64,000 nt of DNA from positions 28,391 to 92,390 of the forward strand of contig JAJYOU010000007.1 of the NCBI GenBank assembly GCA_021795965.1, given 5' to 3'. Positions 8,614 through 16,606 of this stretch are shown in pieces (positions within the stretch are counted from its first letter, which is position 1; each line of letters starts with the position of its first letter). The position numbers and the translations under genes are program-made. The notes beneath the pieces are model-generated. The model saw only the letters and a list, made by a program, of their open reading frames with translations. It did no database searches and was not told the DNA's origin. This DNA is from Chloroflexota bacterium (GTDB taxonomy: Bacteria; Chloroflexota; Anaerolineae; Anaerolineales; Villigracilaceae).

Positions 8614-9285
8614 ATGAGCGAATCTTCGTTAATTCAAATTAAAGGAATTAAGGATGGACTTCTGGTGTCTCTTGGAGATGCAAGCTGGAACGTCCTGCAA
8701 AGTACCCTGATTGAACACATCGAACAGCAGCCTGCTTTCTTCCAGGGAGCCAGGCTTGCCCTGGATGTGGGCAAAAATTCCCTTAAATCTGCTGAATTAT
8801 CCACGCTTCGCGATAAACTTTCAGAAAACGGCATCATGCTCTGGGCGATCTTAAGTGAATCCCCTGTGACCGAAAAAACCGCCCAATTCCTCGGTTTGGC
8901 GACCAGGATTTCAAAACCCCTGCCGCAGGAACATCGGGTTTCTCAAGAACCTGTCGATGAAAAAACACTTTTCATCCACAAAACGATCCGGTCTGGAAAT
9001 CGAATTGATTCTTCCGGGCATGTCATCATCTTTGGCGATGTAAACCCTGGTGCGGAAATCATCGCCGCGGGAAATGTGATTGTCTGGGGCAGGCTGCGCG
9101 GAGTGGTTCATGCGGGCGCCGAAGGAGATCGGAACGCCGTGGTCTGCGCCCTGGAATTATCTCCCACTCAATTGCGCATAGCCGAACAAATAGCGATTTC
9201 TCCCGATCGGCATGGGAAACCTTTGCCAGAAATTGTGCGAATTAAAGATGGTCAGCTTCAAGCTGAAACTTGGAACTCAGGATAA
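8614..9285 (+). CDS. minC: Septum site-determining protein MinC
   Basis: An FtsZ-assembly inhibitor of 223 residues that blocks division away from mid-cell. The C-terminal beta-helix domain is clear: TIRSGNRIDSSGHVIIFGD, VNPGAEIIAAGNVIVWGRL and GVVHAGAEGD, then a tail with LSPTQLRIAEQIAISPD. The N-terminal domain (about residues 1-105) is less conserved but of the expected size. An extended -10 lies just upstream, and minD starts 13 nt downstream. Genes for MinD and MinE follow, so a full Min system is present. Confidence 0.95.
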   Translation: MSESSLIQIKGIKDGLLVSLGDASWNVLQSTLIEHIEQQPAFFQGARLALDVGKNSLKSAELSTLRDKLSENGIMLWAILSESPVTEKTAQFLGLATRISKPLPQEHRVSQEPVDEKTLFIHKTIRSGNRIDSSGHVIIFGDVNPGAEIIAAGNVIVWGRLRGVVHAGAEGDRNAVVCALELSPTQLRIAEQIAISPDRHGKPLPEIVRIKDGQLQAETWNSG

Positions 9286-9298
9286 CAGGGAGTAATGC

Positions 9299-10084
9299 AT
9301 GACGGCTAAAATAATTACAGTAACATCCGGCAAGGGGGGCGTGGGCAAAACCACCACCGTCGCCAATATTTCCGTGGCATTAGCCCTGGAAGGAAAAAAG
9401 GTGGTTTGCATTGATGGAGATATCGGTTTACGCAATCTGGATGTAATCCTGGGTCTTGAAAATCGCATCGTTTATGATCTCGTGGATATCGTCGAAGGTC
9501 GCTGCCGCACACGACAGGCGATGATCCGCGACAAACGCCTGCCAGATTTATTCCTGATTCCCGCTGCTCAAATCCGGGACAAGAATGCGGTCTCTCCAAG
9601 TGACATGATCCGCCTTTGTGATGAGTTAAAACCTGAAGTGGATTTTATTTTGATCGACTCTCCCGCCGGCATTGAGCGTGGATTCAGAAATTCAATCGCG
9701 CCTGCTGATCAAATCTTAATCGTCACCAACCCTGAAATGTCAGCGGTCCGGGATGCCGACCGGGTGATTGGCTTGCTCGAAGCGGATGGAAAAAATCCTC
9801 CCTCATTGATCATCAATCGCCTCAACCCCTCCATGGTTCGGCGCGGGGATATGCTTTCCATGGAAGATGTCTTTGACCTGCTGCGGATTGACGTGATCGG
9901 CATCATACCTGAAGACGAGAACGTCATTTTAGCCTCCAACAAGGGTACTCCGCTCGCTCTCGATGGAAAAACGAAAGCCGGACAGGCTTTTCGAAATATT
10001 TCACGCCGCTTAAACGGGGAACAGGTTCCTTTTCTGGATCTGAACCATCAAAATATTTGGGATCGATTTGGCTGGAGGAGATGA
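9299..10084 (+). CDS. minD: Septum site-determining ATPase MinD
   Basis: A 261-residue deviant-Walker ATPase that recruits MinC to the membrane and is displaced by MinE. The P-loop is TSGKGGVGKTTTVANISV at residue 10, followed by DGDIGLRNLDVILGLENR (switch I) and ILIDSPAGIERGFRN (Walker B region). RRLNGEQVPFLDLNHQNIWDRFGWRR forms the C-terminus, where an amphipathic membrane-targeting helix is expected. minE begins 1 nt after the stop, with its ribosome site inside the last minD codons. Confidence 0.97.
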   Translation: MTAKIITVTSGKGGVGKTTTVANISVALALEGKKVVCIDGDIGLRNLDVILGLENRIVYDLVDIVEGRCRTRQAMIRDKRLPDLFLIPAAQIRDKNAVSPSDMIRLCDELKPEVDFILIDSPAGIERGFRNSIAPADQILIVTNPEMSAVRDADRVIGLLEADGKNPPSLIINRLNPSMVRRGDMLSMEDVFDLLRIDVIGIIPEDENVILASNKGTPLALDGKTKAGQAFRNISRRLNGEQVPFLDLNHQNIWDRFGWRR

Positions 10085-10085
10085 G

Positions 10086-10346
10086 ATGAATTTATTCGAG
10101 CGTCTCATTGGGAAGAAAAGTGCAAAAAACGCCAAGGAACGGCTGCAATTGGTGCTCATCCATGATCGCATCGATCTTACCCCTCTCGCGATCGAAGCCC
10201 TTAAGGATGATTTAATTGCCGCAATTTCCCGGCATATTGATATCGATCCGGCGAACGTGAAGATCGAAATCGAAACTGAAGGTCGATCCCAGCGCCTGGT
10301 GGCTGATATTCCGCTTCGCTCCACACCTCGCCGGCGGACCGGATAG
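10086..10346 (+). CDS. minE: Cell division topological specificity factor MinE
   Basis: An 86-residue MinE, which stimulates MinD ATP hydrolysis and so places the MinC inhibition zone. The N-terminus MNLFERLIGKKSA matches the membrane-binding helix, and AKERLQLVLIHDRIDL is the MinD-contacting segment. LKDDLIAAISRHIDIDPANVKIEIE is the C-terminal topological specificity domain. The start at 10086 follows GGAGGAG; a longer frame from 10068 would add MAGGDE without a ribosome site. Confidence 0.95.
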   Translation: MNLFERLIGKKSAKNAKERLQLVLIHDRIDLTPLAIEALKDDLIAAISRHIDIDPANVKIEIETEGRSQRLVADIPLRSTPRRRTG

Positions 10347-10387
10347 ATCTTTGTTTTTATTGATTAAGACTGTGGTGAAAAACTGAT

Positions 10388-11512
10388 ATGCGTGGAGGAT
10401 TCTGGCGTCATTTTGATTTTTGGCTCCTGGGGGCAATGACGGTCCTGGTCATTATGGGTATCACGATGATAAATTCAGCCATCGCTGGAAATATCGAGTT
10501 GACGGTCACCACGCCCCTGGTAAATCGACAAATCATCTTTGCCGTCATCGGTTTTGTTTTCCTGATGGGAACTGCAGCAATTGACTACCGCTTATGGTCA
10601 TCCATGAGCAACACCCTCTACGTCGGCATGATCATTGTGCTGATTTCACTGAACGTGATCGGCGCCGCCTTATTTGGTTCTGCCCGCTGGTTCACCACCA
10701 CCCTGATCTACATCCAGCCTTCTGAATTTGCCAAACTGGTCATGATCCTGTCCATGTCCCATTTTTTTGTCCAGCACATGCCAGAAATCGACAAACCAAA
10801 ATGGGCGCTCCGCAGTTTACTGATGGCGATGTTTTTGACCGTCTGGGTCATCCTGCAGCCTAATCTCAGCACATCCATCGTATTGCTGGTGATCTGGTTT
10901 GTCCTTCTCTGGGTTGCCGGTATTCCTGTTAAACACCTGGTTGGTTACGCCGCCGCCGGGGTGACCATTCTCGCGATTACGTTTCCACTGCTTGTTCAAT
11001 TTCAACTGGTTCAGGATTACCAGGTGAAAAGGATTTTGAACTTTGTTTCCCCAGACCCGAATGCCCGTTATGGCGATATTTATAATATTCAACAGGCGCT
11101 CATCTCGATCGGCTCGGGTGGTTTATTCGGTCAGGGATACGGGCACGGCACCCAGGTCCAATTACGCTTCCTCAAGGTGCGCTGGTCGGATTTTATTTTC
11201 TCAGCCATTTCCAATGAGCTTGGCATGGTGGGTGCTCTGATCGTGATTGGACTGCTCGTCTTTATTATTTGGCGATGTCTCTGGGCGGCTCGCATCTCGC
11301 GCGACACCTACGGCTCGCTGGTAAGTTACGGCGTCGCCACCCTGATCGCTTTCCAGGCGATCGTGAACATCGGGGTCAATCTCAACCTGATGCCTGCCAC
11401 CGGGTTGACCCTGCCCTTCGTCAGTTACGGCGGCAGCTCGCTGCTTGCCAATATGATCGGCATCGGCCTGGTCGAAAGCGTCATCATGCGTCACAAAGTA
11501 CTGGAATTATAA
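10388..11512 (+). CDS. rodA: Rod shape-determining glycosyltransferase RodA (SEDS family)
   Basis: A 374-residue SEDS-family polytopic protein that polymerises lipid II into glycan strands with PBP2. About ten membrane segments are visible. Signature stretches are FGSARWF, IQPSEFAKLVMIL, LQPNLSTSIVLLVIWF, the loop with GSGGLFGQGYGHGTQVQLRFL, DFIFSAISNELGMVG and the terminal LTLPFVSYGGSSLLANMIGIGLV. Its place right after mrdA and min, with no separate ftsW in the window, supports RodA over FtsW. The ribosome site is weak. Confidence 0.92.
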   Translation: MRGGFWRHFDFWLLGAMTVLVIMGITMINSAIAGNIELTVTTPLVNRQIIFAVIGFVFLMGTAAIDYRLWSSMSNTLYVGMIIVLISLNVIGAALFGSARWFTTTLIYIQPSEFAKLVMILSMSHFFVQHMPEIDKPKWALRSLLMAMFLTVWVILQPNLSTSIVLLVIWFVLLWVAGIPVKHLVGYAAAGVTILAITFPLLVQFQLVQDYQVKRILNFVSPDPNARYGDIYNIQQALISIGSGGLFGQGYGHGTQVQLRFLKVRWSDFIFSAISNELGMVGALIVIGLLVFIIWRCLWAARISRDTYGSLVSYGVATLIAFQAIVNIGVNLNLMPATGLTLPFVSYGGSSLLANMIGIGLVESVIMRHKVLEL

Positions 11513-11528
11513 ATTTTTGGAGGTCTGA

Positions 11529-13019
11529 TTGATTGATAAACCTGCTCGTGTAAGATTTGCCCCCTCTCCGACCGGTCACATGCATTTGGGCAGCGCCCGC
11601 ACCGCGTTATATAATTATTTGCTTGCCCGCCAGACCGGCGGTCAATTCATTCTGCGGATTGAAGATACGGATCAAAAGCGTTATGTACCCGGCGCAGAAA
11701 AAGAACTGATCGATGGTCTGCATTGGCTCGGGTTGGATTATGATGAAGGACCGGATGTCGGGGGTTCTTTTGGTCCCTACCGCCAAACAGAACGCCGCGA
11801 AACCTACCGGGAACATGTCCAAAAACTGGTGGATTTGGGCAAAGCCTATCCCTGTTTCTGCACGCCCGAAAGGCTTGAAAAGGTCCGGCAGGAACAGCAG
11901 CAGCAAAAGATCAGGACCCATTATGATGGTTTCTGCCGAAATCTAGACCCACAGGAAGCCGCCGCGCGCATCGCCAGCGGCGAAAAACATGTCATCCGCT
12001 TCAAAATGCCATCCGAGGGGACCACGACAGCCCTCGATTACATTCGCGGACCCATTACGGTTGAAAATAAACTTCTGGATGATTCGGTCCTGATGAAATC
12101 GGATGGCTGGCCAACTTATCACCTGGCTGCCATGGTCGATGATCATTTAATGGAAATCACCCATGTTTTTCGCAGTTCCGAGTGGCTGGGAACCTTCCCG
12201 CTGCATGCCAATATCGTTCGCGCATTTGGCTGGGAAGAACCCATCTGGATCCACCTTTCGATCTTTCTGAAACCGAGCGGCAAAGGCAAAATGAGCAAAC
12301 GCGAAAAAGCCGAAGCCATCAAGGACGGCTATTCGATCTTTGTCAAAGATTTACAGGACCTGGGTTTTATTCCCGAAGGCTTGAATAACTGGGCTGCCCT
12401 GATGGGCTGGGGTGCCGGCGAAACCGAGGATATCCTGACCCTGCCTGAGATGATTGAGAAATTCGACCTTCACCACCTTAATCCTTCACCGGCGGCGATC
12501 AACTTCACCAAGCTGGACTATTTCAACGGCGCCCATATCCGGATGCTGGCGCTTGACGACCTTGCCGCCCGCATCAAGCCGTATTTCCTCAGGGAAAATT
12601 ACAAGGTGGATGACGCAACCTTATTGAAGATTGTGCCCTTGATTCGGGAAAGGCTCGTCACCCTCGATGATTGCCTGCCATTCGCAGCCTGGTTCTTTAA
12701 AGAGACCCTCACGATCAATCCCGCCGACCTGGTGGCAAAGAACCTGGATTCCGCCCAGTCTGCTCAGGTCGCGCGGAAAATTTACGCGGTCCTCGAAAAC
12801 CTGCCAAACGTATCCCATGCCGTGGCAGAAGCACCCATGCGCGCACTGACTGAAAATCTCGGGCTGTCGCTGGGTCAGGTGCTCGGACTGCTGCGGGTCG
12901 CGGTCACTGGTCAGATGGTCAGCCCGCCGTTATTTGAAAGCATGGAAATTGTCGGAAAGAGCCTGGTGCTCGAGCGGCTGCGAAATGCGATCGACATCCT
13001 TGAGAAAATGAGTGTCTAA
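11529..13019 (+). CDS. gltX: Glutamyl-tRNA synthetase
   Basis: A class I aminoacyl-tRNA synthetase of 496 residues that charges tRNA-Glu (and possibly tRNA-Gln, if an amidotransferase is used). The HIGH-type motif is APSPTGHMHLGSARTALYNYL near the start, and the KMSKS-type loop is GKGKMSKREKAEA. The alpha-helical anticodon-binding domain forms the C-terminal third. Start is TTG at 11529, with GGAGG five bases upstream. It follows rodA by 16 nt and probably shares its transcript. Confidence 0.95.
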   Translation: MIDKPARVRFAPSPTGHMHLGSARTALYNYLLARQTGGQFILRIEDTDQKRYVPGAEKELIDGLHWLGLDYDEGPDVGGSFGPYRQTERRETYREHVQKLVDLGKAYPCFCTPERLEKVRQEQQQQKIRTHYDGFCRNLDPQEAAARIASGEKHVIRFKMPSEGTTTALDYIRGPITVENKLLDDSVLMKSDGWPTYHLAAMVDDHLMEITHVFRSSEWLGTFPLHANIVRAFGWEEPIWIHLSIFLKPSGKGKMSKREKAEAIKDGYSIFVKDLQDLGFIPEGLNNWAALMGWGAGETEDILTLPEMIEKFDLHHLNPSPAAINFTKLDYFNGAHIRMLALDDLAARIKPYFLRENYKVDDATLLKIVPLIRERLVTLDDCLPFAAWFFKETLTINPADLVAKNLDSAQSAQVARKIYAVLENLPNVSHAVAEAPMRALTENLGLSLGQVLGLLRVAVTGQMVSPPLFESMEIVGKSLVLERLRNAIDILEKMSV

Positions 13020-13030
13020 AAAAAATAAAA

Positions 13031-13201
13031 AATACAAGGGCTGTCTAAAAAGTACAAATTTTTCTTTTTGGACAGCCTTAAGATGGAGAAAACAGTAAGA
13101 AAAGACCTATTTTGACAATCAAAACCCACAAATACCCATAAAAATGGGCGTCAAGTGGGAAATGATCAGGGTGTCCGAAAAAGTCGGACAGCCCCTGTAT
13201 T
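13031..13201. mobile_element. MITE-like inverted-repeat element
   Basis: A 171-bp intergenic segment bounded by a 15-nt inverted repeat with one mismatch: AATACAAGGGCTGTC at 13031-13045 and GACAGCCCCTGTATT at 13187-13201. Each end also forms its own hairpin. At the left, a 14-bp stem with one mismatch spans about 13039-13076. At the right, a perfect 7-bp stem pairs TGTCCGA at 13172-13178 with TCGGACA at 13184-13190. There is no transposase; only a ten-codon relic-like frame from 13083 is seen. No clear target duplication is visible. It could be a miniature or decayed insertion sequence. Confidence 0.5.
13037..13078. terminator. Hairpin able to end convergent transcripts
   Basis: Inverted repeat GGCTGTCTAAAAAG / CTTTTTGGACAGCC lies between convergent gltX and the leftward operon. 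On the minus strand the stem is followed by a long T-rich run (13020-13035), so it can work as an intrinsic terminator for the leftward genes. It coincides with the left end of the inverted-repeat element. Confidence 0.5.
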
Positions 13202-13221
13202 CAGATATGTTTGCTTTAATA

Positions 13222-14823
13222 TCAGGGAGATGGTGGAGAGTTCGGGCTAATCTCCGATTGATTAGCAGGGATTTGTTTTTTCAAGGAGGACCAAATCGCC
13301 ATCGATTCACCGGAACCTTGTTTCGCCAGGATAACGATCAAACTGGGTGTTTTGCATTGATTTACTTGTTGGAGCAAGGCATCATTTTGAATGGTTTGAA
13401 TTAACTTGTCAATGGAAAAAATAAGTTGAGTTCCATCATTCATGGATAAATTAAAAATTTCACCGATATTGAAGTTTTTGAATAAATCTTCCCTGTGCGT
13501 ATCCCAGGGTATCGCAACAAACCTGCAGGCATTGGTATTCGATAACCATTCAGCCGTTGTGGGATTCCAGCTGTTATCCGCACCCAGCTGACCGATATTC
13601 AAGTCGAACGAAATATCACCAGGGACGGTCAGCTTGATGGGAATGGCAGATTCAATTGCTTTCGGAGCGGGGAAACTTTTAAACAAATTTAGACCAAACG
13701 AAAAATATAAAATAATTACGATCAAAATAACAATTATAATCGACAATCCAACCGTGGCAACCTTCAAAATCAAAGGTACACGCGAATAATTCTGCTTAAA
13801 ATATCCGCTTGCGGATTTTACCGGACCCCTATGAGCAGCTTCAGTCAGTGCAAAAGATTCTTGTAAAGATTGCAGCATGCTGTCTGAATCCAACCACTCT
13901 TCCTCTGTTCTGCGGGGAACAAAATTTGGTTTTTCAGTGGTCAGGTCATCTTCGAAGATTCGACCTTTTACTTTGAAATAATTAATAACATTTTCAATTG
14001 TCTTCTCGGGAGAATTCCCTGCAACCAGGTCCCAATCGACTCCCAGGCTCTGCACAATTTCTTTTAATTCATTTTCATCAGTTTCTGATGTTAACAAAGA
14101 TTTCAGGGTTTCGACTGAGACACTTCCATCTTTAACTTTTTCAAAAAGTGAATCTGGGTTTGAGTCCAGTTCAATGGATTCGTTGTTTACAAATGGTGAT
14201 ATTGGTGTCGTTGCTCCTCTAGGATTAATATCCTCCGCATCATTTTGGATCCCATCGATCCGCTTTGAAAAATCATCTTGAGGCGAATTTTGTCCCAAAA
14301 TTTGTGCCCAATCGGATTCCTGATCAATTTCTCCAACGCCCAAAGCCGAGGTTGGATTTTCAGTCTGACCCGGGTAAGTGAAAAGACCTTCTAAGTTGGA
14401 TGAGTCTGATTCTTCCAATTCCTGGTCATTATTTGAAAAAGAAGGATCAAAATTCGATTTTGGTTCATCTGATTCTGATCCATCAGGCAAATCAAGCTCT
14501 ATATTTGAAATTTCATTTCCAGGGTTGTGAGGGTTAAGACTTTCTGATTCCTGAGATTCGATTGGGAGGTTTGGCTCAAGGTTGTTTTTTTTGTTGAGAG
14601 AATTGATAAAAGATTGCCATTCATCCAGGTTGGAGGATTGGGGGTCAACTGGTTCAGATGAGTTGCTTTCTTTGCTGTCATCATCAGGTTTTCTATCTCC
14701 ATTCAAGTTTGAACTAGAGGAATGCAGTGGTTCTTCAGATCTAGAGCTATCATCCCCAGAAGATTTTTGAGAAGGATTACCGGGTTGATGGTTTTCATCA
14801 TCATAAAAGACTGGATTTGTCAT
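13222..14823 (-). CDS. Single-pass membrane protein with acidic N-terminus and possible sortase-like domain
   Basis: A 533-residue protein I do not recognise as a named family. Residues 1-190 are low-complexity and rich in Ser, Asp, Glu and Asn. A less biased cytoplasmic segment follows (about 220-345), and one strong membrane helix lies near 348-375. The outer domain (about 376-533) has the strand order of sortases: a VPGDISFDLNIG start, a W-x-P segment, IPWDTHREDLFKNFNIGEIFNL where a GH...F..L..Gd pattern is expected, and PSLIVILAKQ where the catalytic Thr-Cys would be. The Cys is absent, so any sortase-like fold would be inactive or repurposed. It is the last gene of a four-gene leftward operon, 18 nt after the secreted protein. 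Confidence 0.6.
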   Translation of the reverse strand: MTNPVFYDDENHQPGNPSQKSSGDDSSRSEEPLHSSSSNLNGDRKPDDDSKESNSSEPVDPQSSNLDEWQSFINSLNKKNNLEPNLPIESQESESLNPHNPGNEISNIELDLPDGSESDEPKSNFDPSFSNNDQELEESDSSNLEGLFTYPGQTENPTSALGVGEIDQESDWAQILGQNSPQDDFSKRIDGIQNDAEDINPRGATTPISPFVNNESIELDSNPDSLFEKVKDGSVSVETLKSLLTSETDENELKEIVQSLGVDWDLVAGNSPEKTIENVINYFKVKGRIFEDDLTTEKPNFVPRRTEEEWLDSDSMLQSLQESFALTEAAHRGPVKSASGYFKQNYSRVPLILKVATVGLSIIIVILIVIILYFSFGLNLFKSFPAPKAIESAIPIKLTVPGDISFDLNIGQLGADNSWNPTTAEWLSNTNACRFVAIPWDTHREDLFKNFNIGEIFNLSMNDGTQLIFSIDKLIQTIQNDALLQQVNQCKTPSLIVILAKQGSGESMAIWSSLKKQIPANQSEISPNSPPSP

Positions 14824-14841
14824 AAAATAACCTTTTTCTAA

Positions 14842-16602
14842 TTAAGGCAGCGTTGTTGGTAGAATTGGTTTGGAGAAAACAAAAACGATGGTCTGGTCTC
14901 CAGAACTTTGAACTTTAAAGGATGCACTTTTGTATAAACCTGGCAGGCTGACTGTACCATTGACACCCACCGATATACCCTGAAGGACGAAAATTGCCGA
15001 TCCATCTATCGCAATTTGGGTTTTGGAGATGCCGTTATCAAGGGCAAGATTAACCTGAACATTGTTCATGGTTTCACCTGGTTCCTGGATTCCATTCCCA
15101 TTTAAATCAATGAATATTTTCACAATAATCCGGGAGTTGCCCGCATTATTCGTCGGGATGGGAATCGGTGCTTGACTGATTAATTGAATGACTGGTAAAT
15201 CAAAATTTTTCTTTTGATAAGTTGGAAAACTCTCCATCGTGGTCCAAAAACGATCAATATAATTAATTGAACCCGGACAATTAATATTTTTCGAAACCTC
15301 TGCCCAAGTGACTTTGCCATCAGGTTCGCTGGAGGTTAAATCAATCGCGTGTTGCAGGCAGCCAATCCCACTGTGATACGATATGAGAGTAAATATCCAG
15401 CTGTCCTCATAACTTGCATTTAGTGAATACGATTTCAGTAGATTGTTGGTTTGAACGCAGTTTGAATATAAGACTTTTGAAATTAATGGTATGGACTGAG
15501 ATGCTTTAACAACATTGACACCGTAAAGACAGGAGGGGCATGTGGCGTCCATTGACTGAACTAAGGTGCCCCTGATTAAGGCTCTTTCAACACCATTTAA
15601 GCTGATGTAAGGCTTTTTGCAATCGTAGAGCGCAGTTGTGCAGACCTTTTGATAAAGTGCGGGATCTGTTCTCAGCAGGACATCAATTCCGAGTTGGTTA
15701 ACTTGTCCAAGACCAAGTTCATCTAAAAACAAGCGCTGGGTTGTCGGCCAGAATTGAGATTCGATCTCGAGCAATGTCTTAAGGATAATCGGCGGAATAT
15801 GCTCATCCCGGCTGGCTAACCAAATATTCAAATCATACTGGTTTTGCCACTTAACCATCTCGTCTTTAACCAGGGCGAGACCACAGGGATTGGGTGAATT
15901 TGAATCAAATCCCATGCCCGGGCAGCTGCTGCCATTCACCACCCCTGAAGATAACAAGCGACTGGCAAGGTAATAAAGACTCTTTTGGGTATTGAGTTCT
16001 TGTGGATTTTGATAAAAACTTGCCCATATTGGGGGAGGTGTTTCACCATTTTGCCAAATATTGGCACAGGAATCGGAAAAAAGTGTGAATTGGCTCAATG
16101 ATTCTATTGTGACTTTATATCCCGCGCTGGTTTGAGTGATTTGGATACTCGCTTGAAGCGGATCACTCGTTAAACCATCTGTGGTTGAAGCTCTAATGGT
16201 TATTCGACCGGATTCAGGAATTTGAAGCAAACAAGAAGAAACCGGGCAGAAAAATGTTTTGTCAAAAATGTTCCCGCTTAATGTGATCTGGTTTGAATTG
16301 CCAGAAAATGTTTGAATACCAGTGATAATTACGTAAGGTTTTTCGACATTACCATTGGGTGCCTGGATAAAAGCTTGAAGGAAAGGTTTGGTATTTCCGC
16401 CGGATTCTTGAATGAATCCCGGTGTATTTGTTGGCTCTAGGATTGGGGCGTAAATTGGGGTGCTTTGAAAAACTGGTGTGCCTGTTCCAACATTAACCTC
16501 AATATTCCCCCCATTCGCCGCGGGGAGGGAGGCAGCTTTTGGGGAGAATATGCTCATGGTTAGAGCAGAGATCACAATAAAAAATGGCAGGATATATTTC
16601 AC
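14842..16602 (-). CDS. Secreted protein with transglycosylase-like and SdrD-B-like domains
   Basis: A 586-residue exported protein. Residues 1-24 form a signal peptide (hydrophobic core PFFIVISALTMSIF, then AAS). A beta-rich segment follows to about 150. The middle holds a lysozyme/SLT-like pattern: ILKTLLEIESQFWP with a candidate catalytic Glu, ELGLGQVNQLG, and later LISYHSGIGCLQHAI, which resembles the SLT 'YNAG' motif. Several cysteines in this part may form disulfides. Near the C-terminus, IFIDLNGNGIQEPGETMNNVQVNL is an SdrD-B-like Ca-binding repeat start. The start is GTG at 16602, 4 nt after the upstream stop. Peptidoglycan cleavage is an inference. Confidence 0.6.
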   Translation of the reverse strand: MKYILPFFIVISALTMSIFSPKAASLPAANGGNIEVNVGTGTPVFQSTPIYAPILEPTNTPGFIQESGGNTKPFLQAFIQAPNGNVEKPYVIITGIQTFSGNSNQITLSGNIFDKTFFCPVSSCLLQIPESGRITIRASTTDGLTSDPLQASIQITQTSAGYKVTIESLSQFTLFSDSCANIWQNGETPPPIWASFYQNPQELNTQKSLYYLASRLLSSGVVNGSSCPGMGFDSNSPNPCGLALVKDEMVKWQNQYDLNIWLASRDEHIPPIILKTLLEIESQFWPTTQRLFLDELGLGQVNQLGIDVLLRTDPALYQKVCTTALYDCKKPYISLNGVERALIRGTLVQSMDATCPSCLYGVNVVKASQSIPLISKVLYSNCVQTNNLLKSYSLNASYEDSWIFTLISYHSGIGCLQHAIDLTSSEPDGKVTWAEVSKNINCPGSINYIDRFWTTMESFPTYQKKNFDLPVIQLISQAPIPIPTNNAGNSRIIVKIFIDLNGNGIQEPGETMNNVQVNLALDNGISKTQIAIDGSAIFVLQGISVGVNGTVSLPGLYKSASFKVQSSGDQTIVFVFSKPILPTTLP

Positions 16603-16606
16603 GTTG

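Noticed and set aside
13144..13404. Rightward 86-codon open frame at the end of the inverted-repeat element
   Set aside because: Runs antisense into the leftward membrane-protein gene and has no motif; it is not a transposase fragment that I can support.
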